From Lantana camara (taxonomy: Eukaryota; Streptophyta; Magnoliopsida; Lamiales; Verbenaceae): a stretch of 64,000 nt of DNA. Below are positions 49,184-60,419 of the stretch, piece by piece. Each line of letters starts with the position of its first letter. The first letter of the stretch is position 1. The DNA is taken from positions 91,090,001-91,154,000 of the forward strand of contig CM074856.1 in NCBI GenBank assembly GCA_037501455.1. Direction: 5' to 3'. The position numbers and the translations under genes are program-made. Below the pieces are notes generated by a model. The model had not been told where the DNA came from, did no database searches, and was given only the letters and a program-made list of their open reading frames with translations.

Positions 49184-49627
49184 TCAATAAGTTATTATAC
49201 CCCCCTTCACTTAGTCACTTTGACTAACCCTCTCGCCTATTTTTAAAATGCATGATTTCAGGAATCAATGAACGACAACTAGAGGTATCTTGATACATTA
49301 CAACCATAGGTGGGATCCGATCCTAAGAGTACACTGTCTTGAGCCTACTCTCTGTAGAAACAAACCATCTCATACTTTGTCCTTGCATGTCAACCTATTG
49401 TACTCTTTTGCGAACTACTTTGATCAATAATGATAATCCTTGCTCATTGTACGTTATCCTCCCCGTTCATTGGTAAAGTTGAATCTCTTTATCTTCCACT
49501 GCGCTGTGACATATACTCCATTCATATATTATCCTGACCGTTCGCCGTAGTATTTCCTGAGTGTTGGGTCTAACCTCCACTCAGGGAGTATTGCGGTGTG
49601 GTGTTGTAGTGTTGGGGAGTCGCTATA
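46502..49627 (+). repeat. tandem LARD, LTR 3
   Basis: TGTAATAGCCCGAAACAGGGG...GTCGCTATA, 3126 bp. TATA at 47357, candidate donor at 47458, hairpin at 48713-48739, (TA)n at about 49138-49184, shorter than in LTRs 1 and 2. It abuts Copia integrase sequence at 49628. Confidence 0.9.
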
Positions 49628-50711
49628 TGGTAAGTCAGCGAAACTCATCATGGAACGAACCATATCAAGTAGAGTTCGATTCCTTCTCTCAGAAACTCCA
49701 TTGAGTTGAGGAGTTCCCTGAGGTGTCCACTGAGAGATAATCCCATTATCTTTGAGATGATTAAGGAATTCTTCACTAAGATACTCGCCTCCTCGATCAG
49801 ATCGAAGTGCTTTGATCTTGTGACCAGTTTGGTTCTCAACCTCCTTTTGAAATTCTAGGAATTTCTCAAAAGCTTCAGATTTATACTTCATTAAGTGTAC
49901 ATAACCATACCGACTAAAGTTATCGTTAAAGGTTATGAAATACTGATGATTGTTTCTTGTGCTTACACTAAGCGGTCCACAGACATCAGAATGGATCAAA
50001 TCCAAGACCTTAGTGGCACGTTCCACAATTCCTCTAAAAGGAACTTTGGACATCTTTCCTTTGAGACAGGACTCGTAAGAAGTTAACTCTTTGAGATCAT
50101 TTTCAGAGAACGATCCTAAAGTGTTTATCTTGCTAATTTTGTTCTTGGAAATATGTCCTAATCTAGCGTGCCATAAGGGAGCTGAAACTTTGTCATCTCT
50201 CTTACGTTTAGTTTCTCGTTGTATATTCATAATATTGATATTCTGAGTTAGATAAAGTCCATTACTTAGAGTACCGATGTGAACGAAAGAGTTGTTCCGT
50301 TTGATAAAGTACTTTCCATTCTTAATATAAGTTTCATAACCTTCACAATCTAAAATTGGAACTGAAATTATATTACGAATAATGCTCGGTACATAAAGGA
50401 CTTTATTTAAAACTAACTCAAAACTACCTAAATCTAATCTATTTGTGCCTAAAGCTCGAGCTTCAACATTTGAGCCATCGTCGATCTTCAAGACACATTC
50501 TCCTTCTCTGAGTTGTTGGACTTCATTTAGCATCAGTACATCATTACAAATATGAGCTCCATAACCGGTATTAAGTACCCAAGAACTAGAATTAATAGAA
50601 AGATTAACTTCAACGAGGAACATACCTTTCTTTAGAGTAGCCTTGTACTCTGGGTTGTTGTTCCTCCAATATACCACTTTGCCACAATGGAAGCAGACAT
50701 CCTCTTTCTGA
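49628..50711 (-). pseudogene. pol: Copia protease-integrase pseudogene
   Basis: On the reverse strand a degraded zinc knuckle (CFHCGKVVYWRNN, about 50698-50660; His and last Cys lost) is followed by protease with WVLNTGYGAHICND. The usual DTG is NTG, so protease is inactive. GAG-pre-integrase follows with LWHARLGH and SYESCLKGKM, where the first Cys of CxxC is Tyr. The integrase core keeps its acids (IHSDVCGPLS, LRSDRGGEY, VSERRNRTLL). The frame runs to SFADL at 49633 and is then cut by the tandem LARD; the next 158 bp lie at 28461-28618. RT and RNase H are absent from the window. Confidence 0.88.
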
Positions 50712-51322
50712 TCAAGCTTCTTGTTTTAGGCCTTCCCCTTCGATATGCCACCAGTGGGCCCAAGGGGTTTCTTCTTTTTTTTTTTGGGCTTTCTTGCCCT
50801 TACCTTTAGAAGGCCCAAAAGAGGAAGATGGAGCATTCACCATCAGAACCTTATTGTCCTTCTTGATCGTGCTTTCAGCAGTCACAAGCTGACTAATCAG
50901 CTCAGCTACAGTAGCACCAACATGATTCATATTGAAGTTAAGGACAAATGGGTTGAATGATGGTGGGAGCGAGGCTAGCAACAAGTCTACTGAAAGCTCG
51001 TCTTTCAGTGGCATCTCCATGGAAGCAAGTTTCTCAGTAAGGGCGAGAAACTTGAGTCCATATTCATGGGCACTTGAACCTTCCCTCATTCTCAATTGGA
51101 ACAATTCCTTTGAAGTGTTATACCATGTAACACGTTCATGAGGACGGTAAAGTTGCTCTAAGTGGTCGTAATTCTCCCAAGGAAATTCCATGGCCTCATG
51201 TTGCCTTTGCAAGTTCGGAGACATGTTAGCCAACATAAGGCAACGGGCTTGGAGATTATCATCCTTCCACTTCTGGATCACGTCCCGCTCGGCCCGAGTG
51301 GGAGCATCCCCTTCGGGACTAG
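50712..51322 (-). pseudogene. gag: Copia gag, 3' part
   Basis: The reverse-strand frame starts SPEGDAPTRAERDVIQKW at 51321, cut at its front by an LTR. It continues through the UBN2-type gag region (ARCLMLANMSPNLQRQHEAM, TSKELFQLRMREG, ELSVDLLLASLPPSFNPFVL) to a lysine-rich tail KGKGKKAQKKKEE. It matches the gag at 60420-61133 closely. After a T-run at about 50774-50785 the frame ends at 50712 instead of running into the zinc knuckle, consistent with a frame shift. Confidence 0.87.
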
Positions 51323-51862
51323 TGTAGCACCCCTACACGTGGGGTTGGCACACCCCCGCACTACAGGCCGATCCACACACGAAATGGATAGTCCGTACAT
51401 GAATCAACCTGCAGCGAACGGGTGACAATAAAATAAAACAACAAGCTAGGCGGGACTAACTCAACATTCAGCAGAAAATAAAGCGGAAGCTTAACATTAT
51501 CAGTTTGTTATATAACCAATACCCGTAAGCTCAGTATATCAATACATTATCATTTCTCATAATTTACATGCAAAAGTCTCCAATCGTTCACCATAACCGT
51601 AATGTACTATCTCTGGAAATATCAATATCAATATCATGAAATGTATGAAGTGCTAGACTCAGCTGGGTGAATTGACACGACTCTGACTCCCGCCTAGCAC
51701 ACGACCGCAACAACCTGAAAGGTGGGGCGTCAGTCTACGAAAGACTGAGTGAAGCTTAATTACATTAGTGCAAATAACCTGCAAGTCATAATTATCAATA
51801 TCAAGCAATTTATAAACTAATATGTAAACATGAAATTCAATGGCACACGTATCAGTTTCATG

Positions 51863-51998
51863 AACTCCGTCACTCCAATAACTCCATCACTCCAATAATC
51901 TCATCACACCAATACTCCATCACTCCAATACTCCATCACTCCAATAAACTACATCACTCCAATACTCCATCACTCCAATAAACTACATCACTCCAATA
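51863..51998. repeat. CTCCATCACTCCAATA minisatellite
   Basis: About eight units of 15-18 bp built on TCCATCACTCCAATA, including variants CTCCGTCACTCCAATAA, TCTCATCACACCAATA and CTACATCACTCCAATA. It lies inside LTR C; no other LTR here has it. Confidence 0.85.
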
Positions 51999-52638
51999 AC
52001 GGGAAGGTTGCGAGCCTTCACCATTCATGATAACACAGTAACACGATCATGGTTCAATCACGGTAACATGGTACATGATTTGTAACAGGATATACAACTT
52101 GGCCTGAAATCCATGCAAGGTTGTACGAGTTCCCTGCAATTAACAATTAAACCTCACCTTTACTGATACAATGCAAGCAGGTCATGGCCTACGGTCCTTT
52201 TCCTTATTAAGGGGAAGCTGGTCTGTGCAAATAAATGTGTGTAGGTGAGACACGACCCGTATGAACCATTTAAGACGCACGGCAAACTCATAATCAATAT
52301 GTCATGCAATAACAATCAAGGAATGTCAAGTAGGCACATAATTATCACTAAACCAAGTTTATAACTCATATAAGTCACATACGGGAGCCAAAGAAGTGAA
52401 AAGAATACAATATGAAAGGTTTTGGTGAAGTTTGGCAAAATTGACAATTTTGGGAAAATGCACATGTTGTGGGAAAACTGTAATATCTTAAATTCTAGAA
52501 GTGGGAATTGAGTTTTACTTGTTGGTAATGAAAGTAGACACATAGACCTTTCTAACGCTATATGGCACGTTTTCTAATTCAAACCGAGGTGAAAATGGCG
52601 TAGGTTCGAAGTTGGACAAAGTGCAGTTTCTGGAGTGT

Positions 52639-52794
52639 GGTCGCGGGCGCGACCAAAAACCTTCACAAAATGGTCGCGGCCGCGACCAAGTATTTTTTGG
52701 CCGAATTTTCTCCAATTTTTCAAAACTCGAAACTGGGCTAAAATGGGGTCGCGGGCGCGACCAATTTTGGTCTATTTTCAGTCGCGGTCGCGAC
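52639..52794 (-). repeat. GGTCGCG-CGCGACC palindrome array, LTR C
   Basis: Four blocks: GGTCGCGGGCGCGACC (52639-52654), TGGTCGCGGCCGCGACCA (52671-52688, a perfect 18-bp palindrome), GGTCGCGGGCGCGACC (52747-52762) and GTCGCGGTCGCGAC (52781-52794). CpG-dense against AT-rich surroundings. Confidence 0.9.
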
Positions 52795-53680
52795 CCGTTG
52801 CGCAGCAGCAGCAAAACAGGGGAAAACAGGGGATTTTCGAGCCAAAACACCACAAAACCACAACCAAAGCCAAGTTCAATCCATAACAATCAATTTAACA
52901 CATCCAATACACATTATACTTCATTTATTCATCAAACTAACCATGGAATATACATCAAAGTCTCAAGAATTATCATGAAAACCCATAAATATACATATGC
53001 TTCCAACCTTCATGAACTTCAATATTTTCATGCAAACTTCAACTCCTTTTCAATCCTATGCATGCTCCTAGCTCCAATATACATGAATTCATCAACAAAC
53101 TCATAAATCCATGCTTGATCACACATTCAAGAATTTCATAGAATTTCCAATTTCTACCTTGAATCAAAGAGATGGTTGATGAGATGATGATATGATGTTG
53201 ATGATGATCCTAACTCTTCAATTCCTTAAAAGCTAGCTTGAATTTGAGATGAAATCTCCTTCCCTTCTTGAGGTGTAAATGTCGGTTTTTTCTAGGTGAG
53301 TGTGTGTGTGATTTTCCTCTCTTGGATGAAATGAGAAATGAATGGAATTATGTGGAAGAATACATCATATATCCTAAGTTAGCATAAAAATATGTGATTC
53401 ATCTCTTTTTGCATATAAATCCCTCACTTGCTTAAATTAATGCAATTAGGTATAATCTCTAACAAATAATGCAATTATCTCCATGTCATGATATGCAATT
53501 AATTACACAATTTCACATAAGAGAGCAATTAATGATCATATAACACACTTAGGTCACTTATATCACTTATTTCATATAATTGATAATCCATATAAATATA
53601 TAGAAACATATGGCAAGTGATATGATGAAAGTTATAAAGTAACATATAATATCACATGATGATTGAATGAAAATCGGGGC

Positions 53681-54235
53681 TTGATCCCCTCTCCTTCGTA
53701 AAGCTCAAATCTTCAAAACTTGTAACTTGAAGCTCTCTAGAGATAGTCCACCAACTTGACTACAATCTAACTAGTAAGGATGCTAGTTCTGTAGTTAGTG
53801 TTTAGGCTTAACCTAGGGTTTATTTTATCTTGGAGAAAGGATGGTGTTCAACACATGAACCAAAATAAATTCTCAATTACTCTCTAAGGGGAGCTCGAGC
53901 TCCCCTATATATAGTATAGAGAGGGGCGGCCGAAACTTAATCCTATTGGACTAAGGATTTAGTCCCTCTCTCTTATTACTTGATTATCAAGTAATCTCAA
54001 ACCTTGACTTTGAATTCTAATTCAAATCAACTTTTAAGAGAGCTAAAATATTCAAACTCCTTTTGGATAATATTATACTTTATTTATTAATAAATAAATA
54101 ACTTATTTATCTAATTAATTAATTAAATAGATTAATTTCTCCAAAATAAGACTTTCATTTTAATTCAAAAATTAAACCAAAGTCTATTAAATAATTAACA
54201 CATTAATTATTTAACAAATAAATAAACATACACGC
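53681..54235 (-). mobile_element. Copia LTR, reverse strand, part 1
   Basis: Matches the reverse complement of about 26900-27450. It includes the promoter block (palindrome 53888-53905, TATA 53906-53913) and AT-rich segments. Its 3' tip is missing at the fusion with LTR C. It is interrupted at 54235 by solo LTR D with duplication CACGC and continues at 57327. It is probably the 5' LTR of the Copia pseudogene whose gag ends at 51322. Confidence 0.85.
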
Positions 54236-55064
54236 TGTAACGCCCCGTGTTTTCAAGACTACCAGGTAAGGCATCACGGGAGAGTTTATTCTGTACTTCT
54301 GTGATTTATTTGAATACGCATGTTTTAAGTGTCAACGTGTAAGTTTATTTTAAAATTGTGCGCCTTAGAATCTATTTAAAATGTACTTGGACTCAATTGT
54401 CCAATATTTGCAATTAGGGACCTAATTTGAAATTAGGGTGTTTGGGCCGTTCGTGGCTACTTTGAGCCCGGGGATTCGGATTCGAATCCTAACCTTAACA
54501 TTGAGTTCGTTTCAATAATTCAGATTCAATAGATTAACCATTTAATTTCTTAAGCTATTGATTGCCCAACCGTTTTAAATCCGATCCGTGTGGACCGGAT
54601 ACCGTTTGATCTTACCCGTCCGACCCTACCCGTGTCTTGGTTAAGTGATAAGGGCCAAGCTCTTTCTTTTCCCCACTTTCACGTTCAATCAAGGAAGAGA
54701 GAAAGAGAGGATTTCTTCCATTTTGGTCTCAAGACTTTGAGCTCGGGTTTCGCAAGATCCAACCGTTCGATCAACGATTCAAGGTAAGCAGTGTGTTTCT
54801 CTCTTCGTGTATTTTGTTTCTACCGATTGATTTCCCTTTTTCTTGCTTGATTCCATGGATATGGTGATTGGATGAATAGTGCCTAAATACGATAACTTGC
54901 TCCCAACGTGCTTATATGCGATTTAGATTGATGCTAATATGTTATATATGTGTAATTTGATGCATTTTGGTGTATTATTTGGTTGGAATGAGGTTGGGGG
55001 TGATTTTGGACCGTTTCCCGTCGAACCCCTGCTTCTTTGCTGCTCTTTTTAGGAGAAGACGACC

Positions 55065-55186
55065 CAACACGGCCGTGTCGAACCCTAGTTCATTTACAAC
55101 ACGGCCGTGTCAAGCCCTCGAGTTGGAATTTTTTTTAATCCAACACGGCCGTGTCAGTTTTCAGGCCAATATTGACACGGCCGTGC
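55065..55186 (+). repeat. ACACGGCCGTGT palindrome array, LTR D
   Basis: Four copies of (G/A)ACACGGCCGTGTC: about 55066-55079, 55098-55111, 55142-55155 and 55174-55186 (last copy ends GTGC). The core ACACGGCCGTGT is a perfect 12-bp palindrome. Compare GACACG(GG)CGTGTC in the Tekay LTR. Confidence 0.9.
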
Positions 55187-56336
55187 AGACTTCGTCCGAG
55201 ATCCAATTGACCTGATTTTTGAACCCACGGAAATCTCTTGAAGTCTAGAACATCCCTAAATTGGAATCACCTCATTATCTTTTGCCATTTGTGAGATACG
55301 ATCGTTTGAAAATGGTGTCGCAACTTCGCCAAATTTCTGCATTGGTCCAAATTCAAACCTACGCCATTTTCACCTCACTTTGAACCACGATTCGAGCCAC
55401 CTACCATTTTAAAGGTCTATTTGTCTAATTTCATATCCAATAAACAAAGTTCAATTCCAACATCTACAACTCAAGATATGATCAATTCTTTACAGCTTGT
55501 TCGTTTTCAAAATTGTCAACTTTCGCCAAAATCCACCTTCTTGCGTTTCTTTAACCCCCTCTTGACTTCCATATGTGTTTTAATCGATATCTTGTGTCTA
55601 AATCTTGTAATTGTGATATGTTATGATTTGATTATGAACTTTATGACTTAAGATGTGATGGACAAACATGAAATATATGCATAAACGTCTAAGTGCTACA
55701 ATGTGAATCTTTTATATATCCAATGCCTTCCTTATGTGCTAAATAGATTCCTTGCATCTCTATATGACTTATATGTATCGAAAACATGTTATAAAATGTG
55801 TTGTGGATATTGTATAAAGCTTATGGCTTGATTTGATACAAAATATGAAAGATATGAAAAGCATGAATATGAAACCACCATGTATTGAATGCTTTGAATG
55901 AATCACTTGATTATATGACCTCATAACATGATTCATGCCTTTTATGCATCTCATACCATGTGCATAACATGCCGTGCGTCATATATGGTTCATTTAGAGT
56001 CTTGAGTCTCACGAGTACATTACATTGTCTCTTGTACAGTTTTCTCCACGGCGGAGATGTACCGGGTTCATAGGCTTCCTCAAGTCTTCTTTTCCTTTCG
56101 GTATTGTTCGGTAAGAGGTGTAACAGGTGGGTTTCTCTTCTATTAGCTATGATGACCCGATATATGCCCAATGTGAAACGTTTTAAGCCAAATGATTATA
56201 TATATATATATATATATATAGAGTCATTTTCAAAGAGTAAATGTTTCCAACGTAAAGCCTTAATTTCTAAATCCTACCAAATGTTTTGGCGAGAAAGAAT
56301 GAATGAATGTTATGCACGAATAGGGGCCCAGGGACT

Positions 56337-56389
56337 TAGTGTGAGTGGCTATCCGGGGAGGCATGGGCCGACGGTGATCCCTCACATTA
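56337..56389 (+). other. 53-nt covarying LTR stem-loop (copy 4)
   Basis: UAGUGUGAG (56337-56345) pairs with CUCACAUUA (56381-56389) over nine pairs. Compared with 7435-7487, four inner pairs are changed on both sides together (A-U to G-C, C-G to U-A, A-U to G-C, U-A to A-U), while the loop CCGGGGAGGCATGGGCC is unchanged. Confidence 0.82.
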
Positions 56390-57326
56390 GTTCCACTAAT
56401 TAACAGCGTAACCGGACCTCGTTAGGAGTTAGCGAGGAATGGACGCTGAGCGCCATCTGGGGAGTCATGTTCCCCTTTTGGTCAATGAATGGGTGGTCGG
56501 GTCTTGCAAACCCGTCATCAAACCGGAGGAAGAAGGTGTAAATGTTAATGAATGTGCACACAAGATTGAAATGCAGGAACAGAATGAATGAATGAATGTT
56601 GAATGGTTTACACTAGGTGTTGGTTGGAGATAATGCACGCCCACTCGCAGGGCCAATAATGACCTAATGTTAATGATTCGTTATAATCCCTTTTGATGAT
56701 TTTATTCACCCACTTGGGAAATTCTTTAAAACCTCACTTGGGATTATAGCTTGCATGTGATTGTTTAATTACCGTTATATATTCTATTTATACCTTGTTT
56801 TATACCCACCAGTCTCCTATATACTGAACCCGGCTTTGTTTTCAGGTTCTTTGCAGGTTTTGGAGTGCTAGGCGGGATTTGGGGTCGGTCAAGTCCTTTG
56901 GTTGGGTCTGAGTCTCACTACACGCATATTGTATATTGAATAAGTTAAGAAGTATGTATGAATTGCCTTGATTATGTTTTATTGATTCAGGACAGGCTTC
57001 TAGGGATAGTTTGAACCCGTGAGTTATGTTTTATGATTTATGATTTATGCTTGGAATTTCGGGACTACGTATCTATGCTAGTTGAACCCGTCACCTATTG
57101 TCATTGTGGTTGTGATAGATTATATGATTGATTGTATGTTGCTTCCGCACATGCCTTTCTCTTGTGAATTGTTTCTTTGGTTTCGAGGTTCTAGCTCCCG
57201 CCTAGCATAGTGTGTGAGTTGGTCTCCCGTTCGCTATGATTCGGATTCGGGTACGGACTTTCCATTTCGTAACCGGGTTTGGGTCATAGTGCGGTGGATG
57301 TGGTGCCTTTTGTTTGGGGTGCTACA

Positions 57327-58377
57327 CACGCACGGTGCACACGTGTCCATATAGGACACGTGTCACGCACGTGACCCACATGTGTGCTTTCCACGTGTGG
57401 AACCCTTTTGGCTTGATTAACTCGTTTAATCATTTCAAAGCCCCAACTCATGTAACCAAGTTGTTGTGTTTGACCCTCTAGGTTCTCAATTCAATTAGCA
57501 GTGAACCTAATTAATTAATTCACTAATTAATTAATCAGTCCACAGATTAAACGACCATAGTCTAGCAACAGGTGTTTAACCCCTAGCTGAATTGGAATGT
57601 TGAGATTCGACAGAACCTTTAAGTCATTGATTCATGTGAGATACAATCATCCTACTTGCTATCTCTCAACCAAGATCTAGGGTAAGGGAATAATCAGAAC
57701 CCTAATAATCCGGTCTTAAAGCTAAGTGCATTTCATATCCATTTGATCTCAATCCAAGAAACCCTTTTCTTGATGTCTTGATCTACTGCCTTGGCCAAGG
57801 ACTCCATATGGCATATGAATGACTTACACAATAAGAGATCACCTTGCAAATGCAAGTGTAGGTCCTTTCTTGATTCTCATTCACTTTCATGAATCACTTG
57901 TGCAGTCCCAGCATAAGCCTTGAATCAGTTGTCTAAGGCGACACCCTTTAAAGCTTATACCTAAGACTACAGAGTTAACTCATAAAGTGACATGGAACCT
58001 CAAGTCTAAGGATCAGTTAATCACATCAATGACTCGTGAGATATTTCCTAATCTGGAAGTTTCCATTTCCTGAAATAGAAACTTCCTTTCCCATTTAGGA
58101 ATCTTCTCACACGAGGCACCTCAGTGAACTTACTTATGGAAGTAAGCACCCTTATGTATCACGCACGTATCAACTATACACTTTGCAAGCCTTAAAGGAG
58201 TCAGGTTGACACTCCCACTGTCTGTAGGACTCATCAGCTTGGAGTATTTTACTAATCATAACTTATATGATATTGGGCTCGTTTCATGAACCATTTCACC
58301 TAAATGGTAGAGTCCTAAAGTCATCAGGATTAGGGGAGTTCTCATACACGCACAACTAAAGTAAATGTGTAACACCC
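57327..58377 (-). mobile_element. Copia LTR, reverse strand, part 2
   Basis: Continues 54235 and matches the reverse complement of about 25820-26890. The first roughly 125 bp of the LTR (its TGTTAGGACTAG end) are missing because LTR E starts at 58378. Confidence 0.85.
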
Positions 58378-59264
58378 CAACAAGGGCATCCCACGCCTAT
58401 CCCGCGCTACGGGCCTAGGTTGTATATAGAATTGCTATCCATATACCCGCCAAGATCGAAGCAAGCGGTGACAAACGGACATCCTAGCTAGGCGGTACTA
58501 GACTTACATCAAGAGAATTAAAACAAACACAAATACGACATGCATAAGAGTTCAAATTCAATTTACCCACTTCAGACCTTCTCAAGTCAAATGAAAACAA
58601 ATGCGAAAGATTAAATCTTCAATTAAGTGACCAACACCGTCCAGCATGAAATGCTCAAAATACGGGAATGTAAATCATCCTAGAGACCGCCACGGTCCAA
58701 CTAACAAGATAATAAATCCGATAACGTACATGCTAAATCCAAAACAACTCCAAGGTAACAAAACCAAAGTAAAAGCAACAAACATGACTAGACAACTAGA
58801 CAAGACTCTCAAGAAAGACTCCCGCCTAGCATGACTCCAAAAGCAACCTGCGGACACGAAAGGTAAAGGAGATCAGTTCAAACGGAACCGGTGAGGAGAA
58901 GTATACATAATATAATTAACATAAGAAGGTTCAAAGCATGCACAAATCAAAGGTATTCATGATCCAACTTATTTTCAAAGTAAATGCAAGTTTTCGAAGA
59001 ATATGGATCATAAACCACACATAACCGGCTCGGCGAGAACGAGCAGTCCATCCGATCTTCCCAAACCAAGAAACCAAACCAATCCAACCTTTACACCGTT
59101 GATGTCGAGGGAGTGCCCCCTCCCCCCCCCCCCCCCCGAGCATCCCTTTTGCCTTTTGAGTGGAGAATTCGGTCCATGTAACCTAGCTCTCTCCAAGAAA
59201 ACTTCAACCCCGAAACCTCCTCGGAGTCTTAGTAGTCTTATCCACAGTGGGAACTTTGGATAAG

Positions 59265-59297
59265 GACATCCGTCGGCCCTTGCCTTCCCGGAATATC
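59265..59297 (-). other. LTR hairpin, LTR E
   Basis: On the reverse strand GAUAU(U)CCG pairs with CGGAUGUC (eight pairs, one bulge, one U-G), enclosing GGAAGGCAAGGGCCGA. The loop is nearly that of the 53-nt stem-loops; the stem is different. Confidence 0.6.
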
Positions 59298-60180
59298 TCT
59301 TACCTCCATCCCCGAGCTCAAATTCGATTGCCCCAAGCAAGCGTCCTTGCGAGGTACATCATAACCTCGCTACACAACTCACACATACATAATATCCAAA
59401 TAAAAGTTCCAAAGGCATTTTGGGTACTTATCCCATATACGAAAACTCAAGTTCTACTTGTAAACCATTACCATAAGCGAATATCCAATATATGAGCATA
59501 ACTCACAAAACATGGCTTATTAAGCCTATATATATATACGTCTGAAAACGGGAGTTTAAAACCAATAAATATGAAAGGCTATAGGTGTCCACAGTTTTGA
59601 AAACATTTTACATATATATAACTCCTCACCTTTACCAAGAACCTCAAAGTTCGACCACGAGCAACGGACTACTCGGCCGGAGACTAACCACCTAACAAGA
59701 TAAACGTACTAACAAAGGTAAGACACGACCCAAACCAAGTAAACGACGCACGGCTTAAGTAACAAGTCACTTATGAGAGTTATACATCAAGTTCTCAAGT
59801 CATATGTATTAAGCGACCTATGAATCATACTTAACACAATTTAATTAAACGCATAACTTAGTCAATTAAAATAACTTAAGCATGCTTGAGGTATAGAGAT
59901 CATAATATAAGGTATGCATGAGATGTGAGGATCAATCATGAGCATGTATAGCATGTCAAGGTCACACATAACGTAAGAAGTCATACAAGTTCAAGTAAAT
60001 GCATAACTTAGCAAAATGTGACAACTTAAACTTGATCAAGGCAATAAAATCATAACAAGTTATATGCAAGAAGTTCCACCACATATAATACGGCTTAAGA
60101 CTCATTAAAGGTATCATACAAACAAGAAAAGGACATACAAGAGTCAAAACAAGCGAAACAAGTCAAGAAAACAAGGCTGG

Positions 60181-60306
60181 GGAAAATCCACCCCCATGGA
60201 TTTTCCTTCACAAAAAATCCACCCTCGCGGATTGTCCAGAAGCTACTGCCTCAAATCCATCCCCATGGATTTTTACACAGCAAAAATCCACCCTAGTCGA
60301 TTCTGC
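60181..60306 (-). repeat. AAATCCA-TGGATTT palindrome array, LTR E
   Basis: Four blocks: 60181-60206 (arms GGAAAATCCA and TGGATTTTCC), 60215-60238 (AATCCA with CGGATT), 60252-60274 (AAATCCA with TGGATTT) and 60282-60306 (AATCCA with TCGATT). Centres are C-rich (CCCCCA, CCCTCG, TCCCCA, CCCTAG). Blocks one and three have full arms. Confidence 0.85.
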
Positions 60307-60419
60307 CCAGAACTTAAAAAAAACGTGACAACAACTTCAAACTCGATGGGAACGAGTTCAAAACACCCCAAAACATGAAATTAAGCTTCCAAAACCACAA
60401 TTAAGCATCATTAATCATC

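Larger units (their letters stand above)
28619..49627 (+). mobile_element. tandem LARD: LTR-int-LTR-int-LTR, with Tekay inside
   Basis: Three LTRs of 3.1 kb (28619-31734, 42541-45691, 46502-49627) alternate with two internal segments of about 0.81 kb. The first segment is split by the element at 32017-42009. Outer flanks TGCTA (28614-28618) and TGGTA (49628-49632) fit one 5-bp duplication with a single mismatch. Removal restores the Copia integrase frame, so the array occupies a single insertion site. Internal segments contain a primer site, a polypurine tract and no gene. The extra unit probably arose by unequal LTR-LTR recombination. Confidence 0.88.
51323..53680 (-). mobile_element. Gypsy LTR C, reverse strand, 5' tip lost
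   Basis: The plus-strand left end TGTAGCACCCCTACACG is intact at 51323, inside Copia gag. The right end should read CGGGGCGTTACA but stops at ...AAAATCGGGGC and passes directly into Copia LTR (TTGATCCCCTCTCC). About six to seven bases of the LTR tip, the Copia gag start, leader and LTR end are missing between them. Candidate donor CAAG/GTAGAA at 53161-53152 (reverse). Minisatellite at 51863-51998 and palindromes at 52639-52794. Confidence 0.82.
54236..57326 (+). mobile_element. solo Gypsy LTR D, forward
   Basis: TGTAACGCCCCGTGTTTTC...TTGGGGTGCTACA, 3091 bp, with a perfect 5-bp duplication CACGC (54231-54235, 57327-57331). Candidate donor CAAG/GTAAGC at 54780-54789, palindromes at 55065-55186, stem-loop at 56337-56389. 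A (TA)n tract lies at about 56198-56220. The terminal signature GCGGTGGATGTGGTG has one change from the usual GCGGGGG. Confidence 0.93.
58378..60419 (-). mobile_element. Gypsy LTR E, reverse strand, 5' part lost
   Basis: The plus-strand left end TGTAACACCCCAACAAGGG is intact, and CGCCTAGC-type words follow. It runs about 2.04 kb and then passes into Copia gag at about 60419 without its TG end. It contains a run of 16 C at 59122-59137, a hairpin at 59265-59297 and palindromes at 60181-60306. Frames that cross the C-run are not supported as genes. Confidence 0.75.

Noticed and set aside
59008..59340. 110-codon reverse frame with a glycine run
   Set aside because: It depends on the 16-base C homopolymer in LTR E; no domain and likely length-variable.
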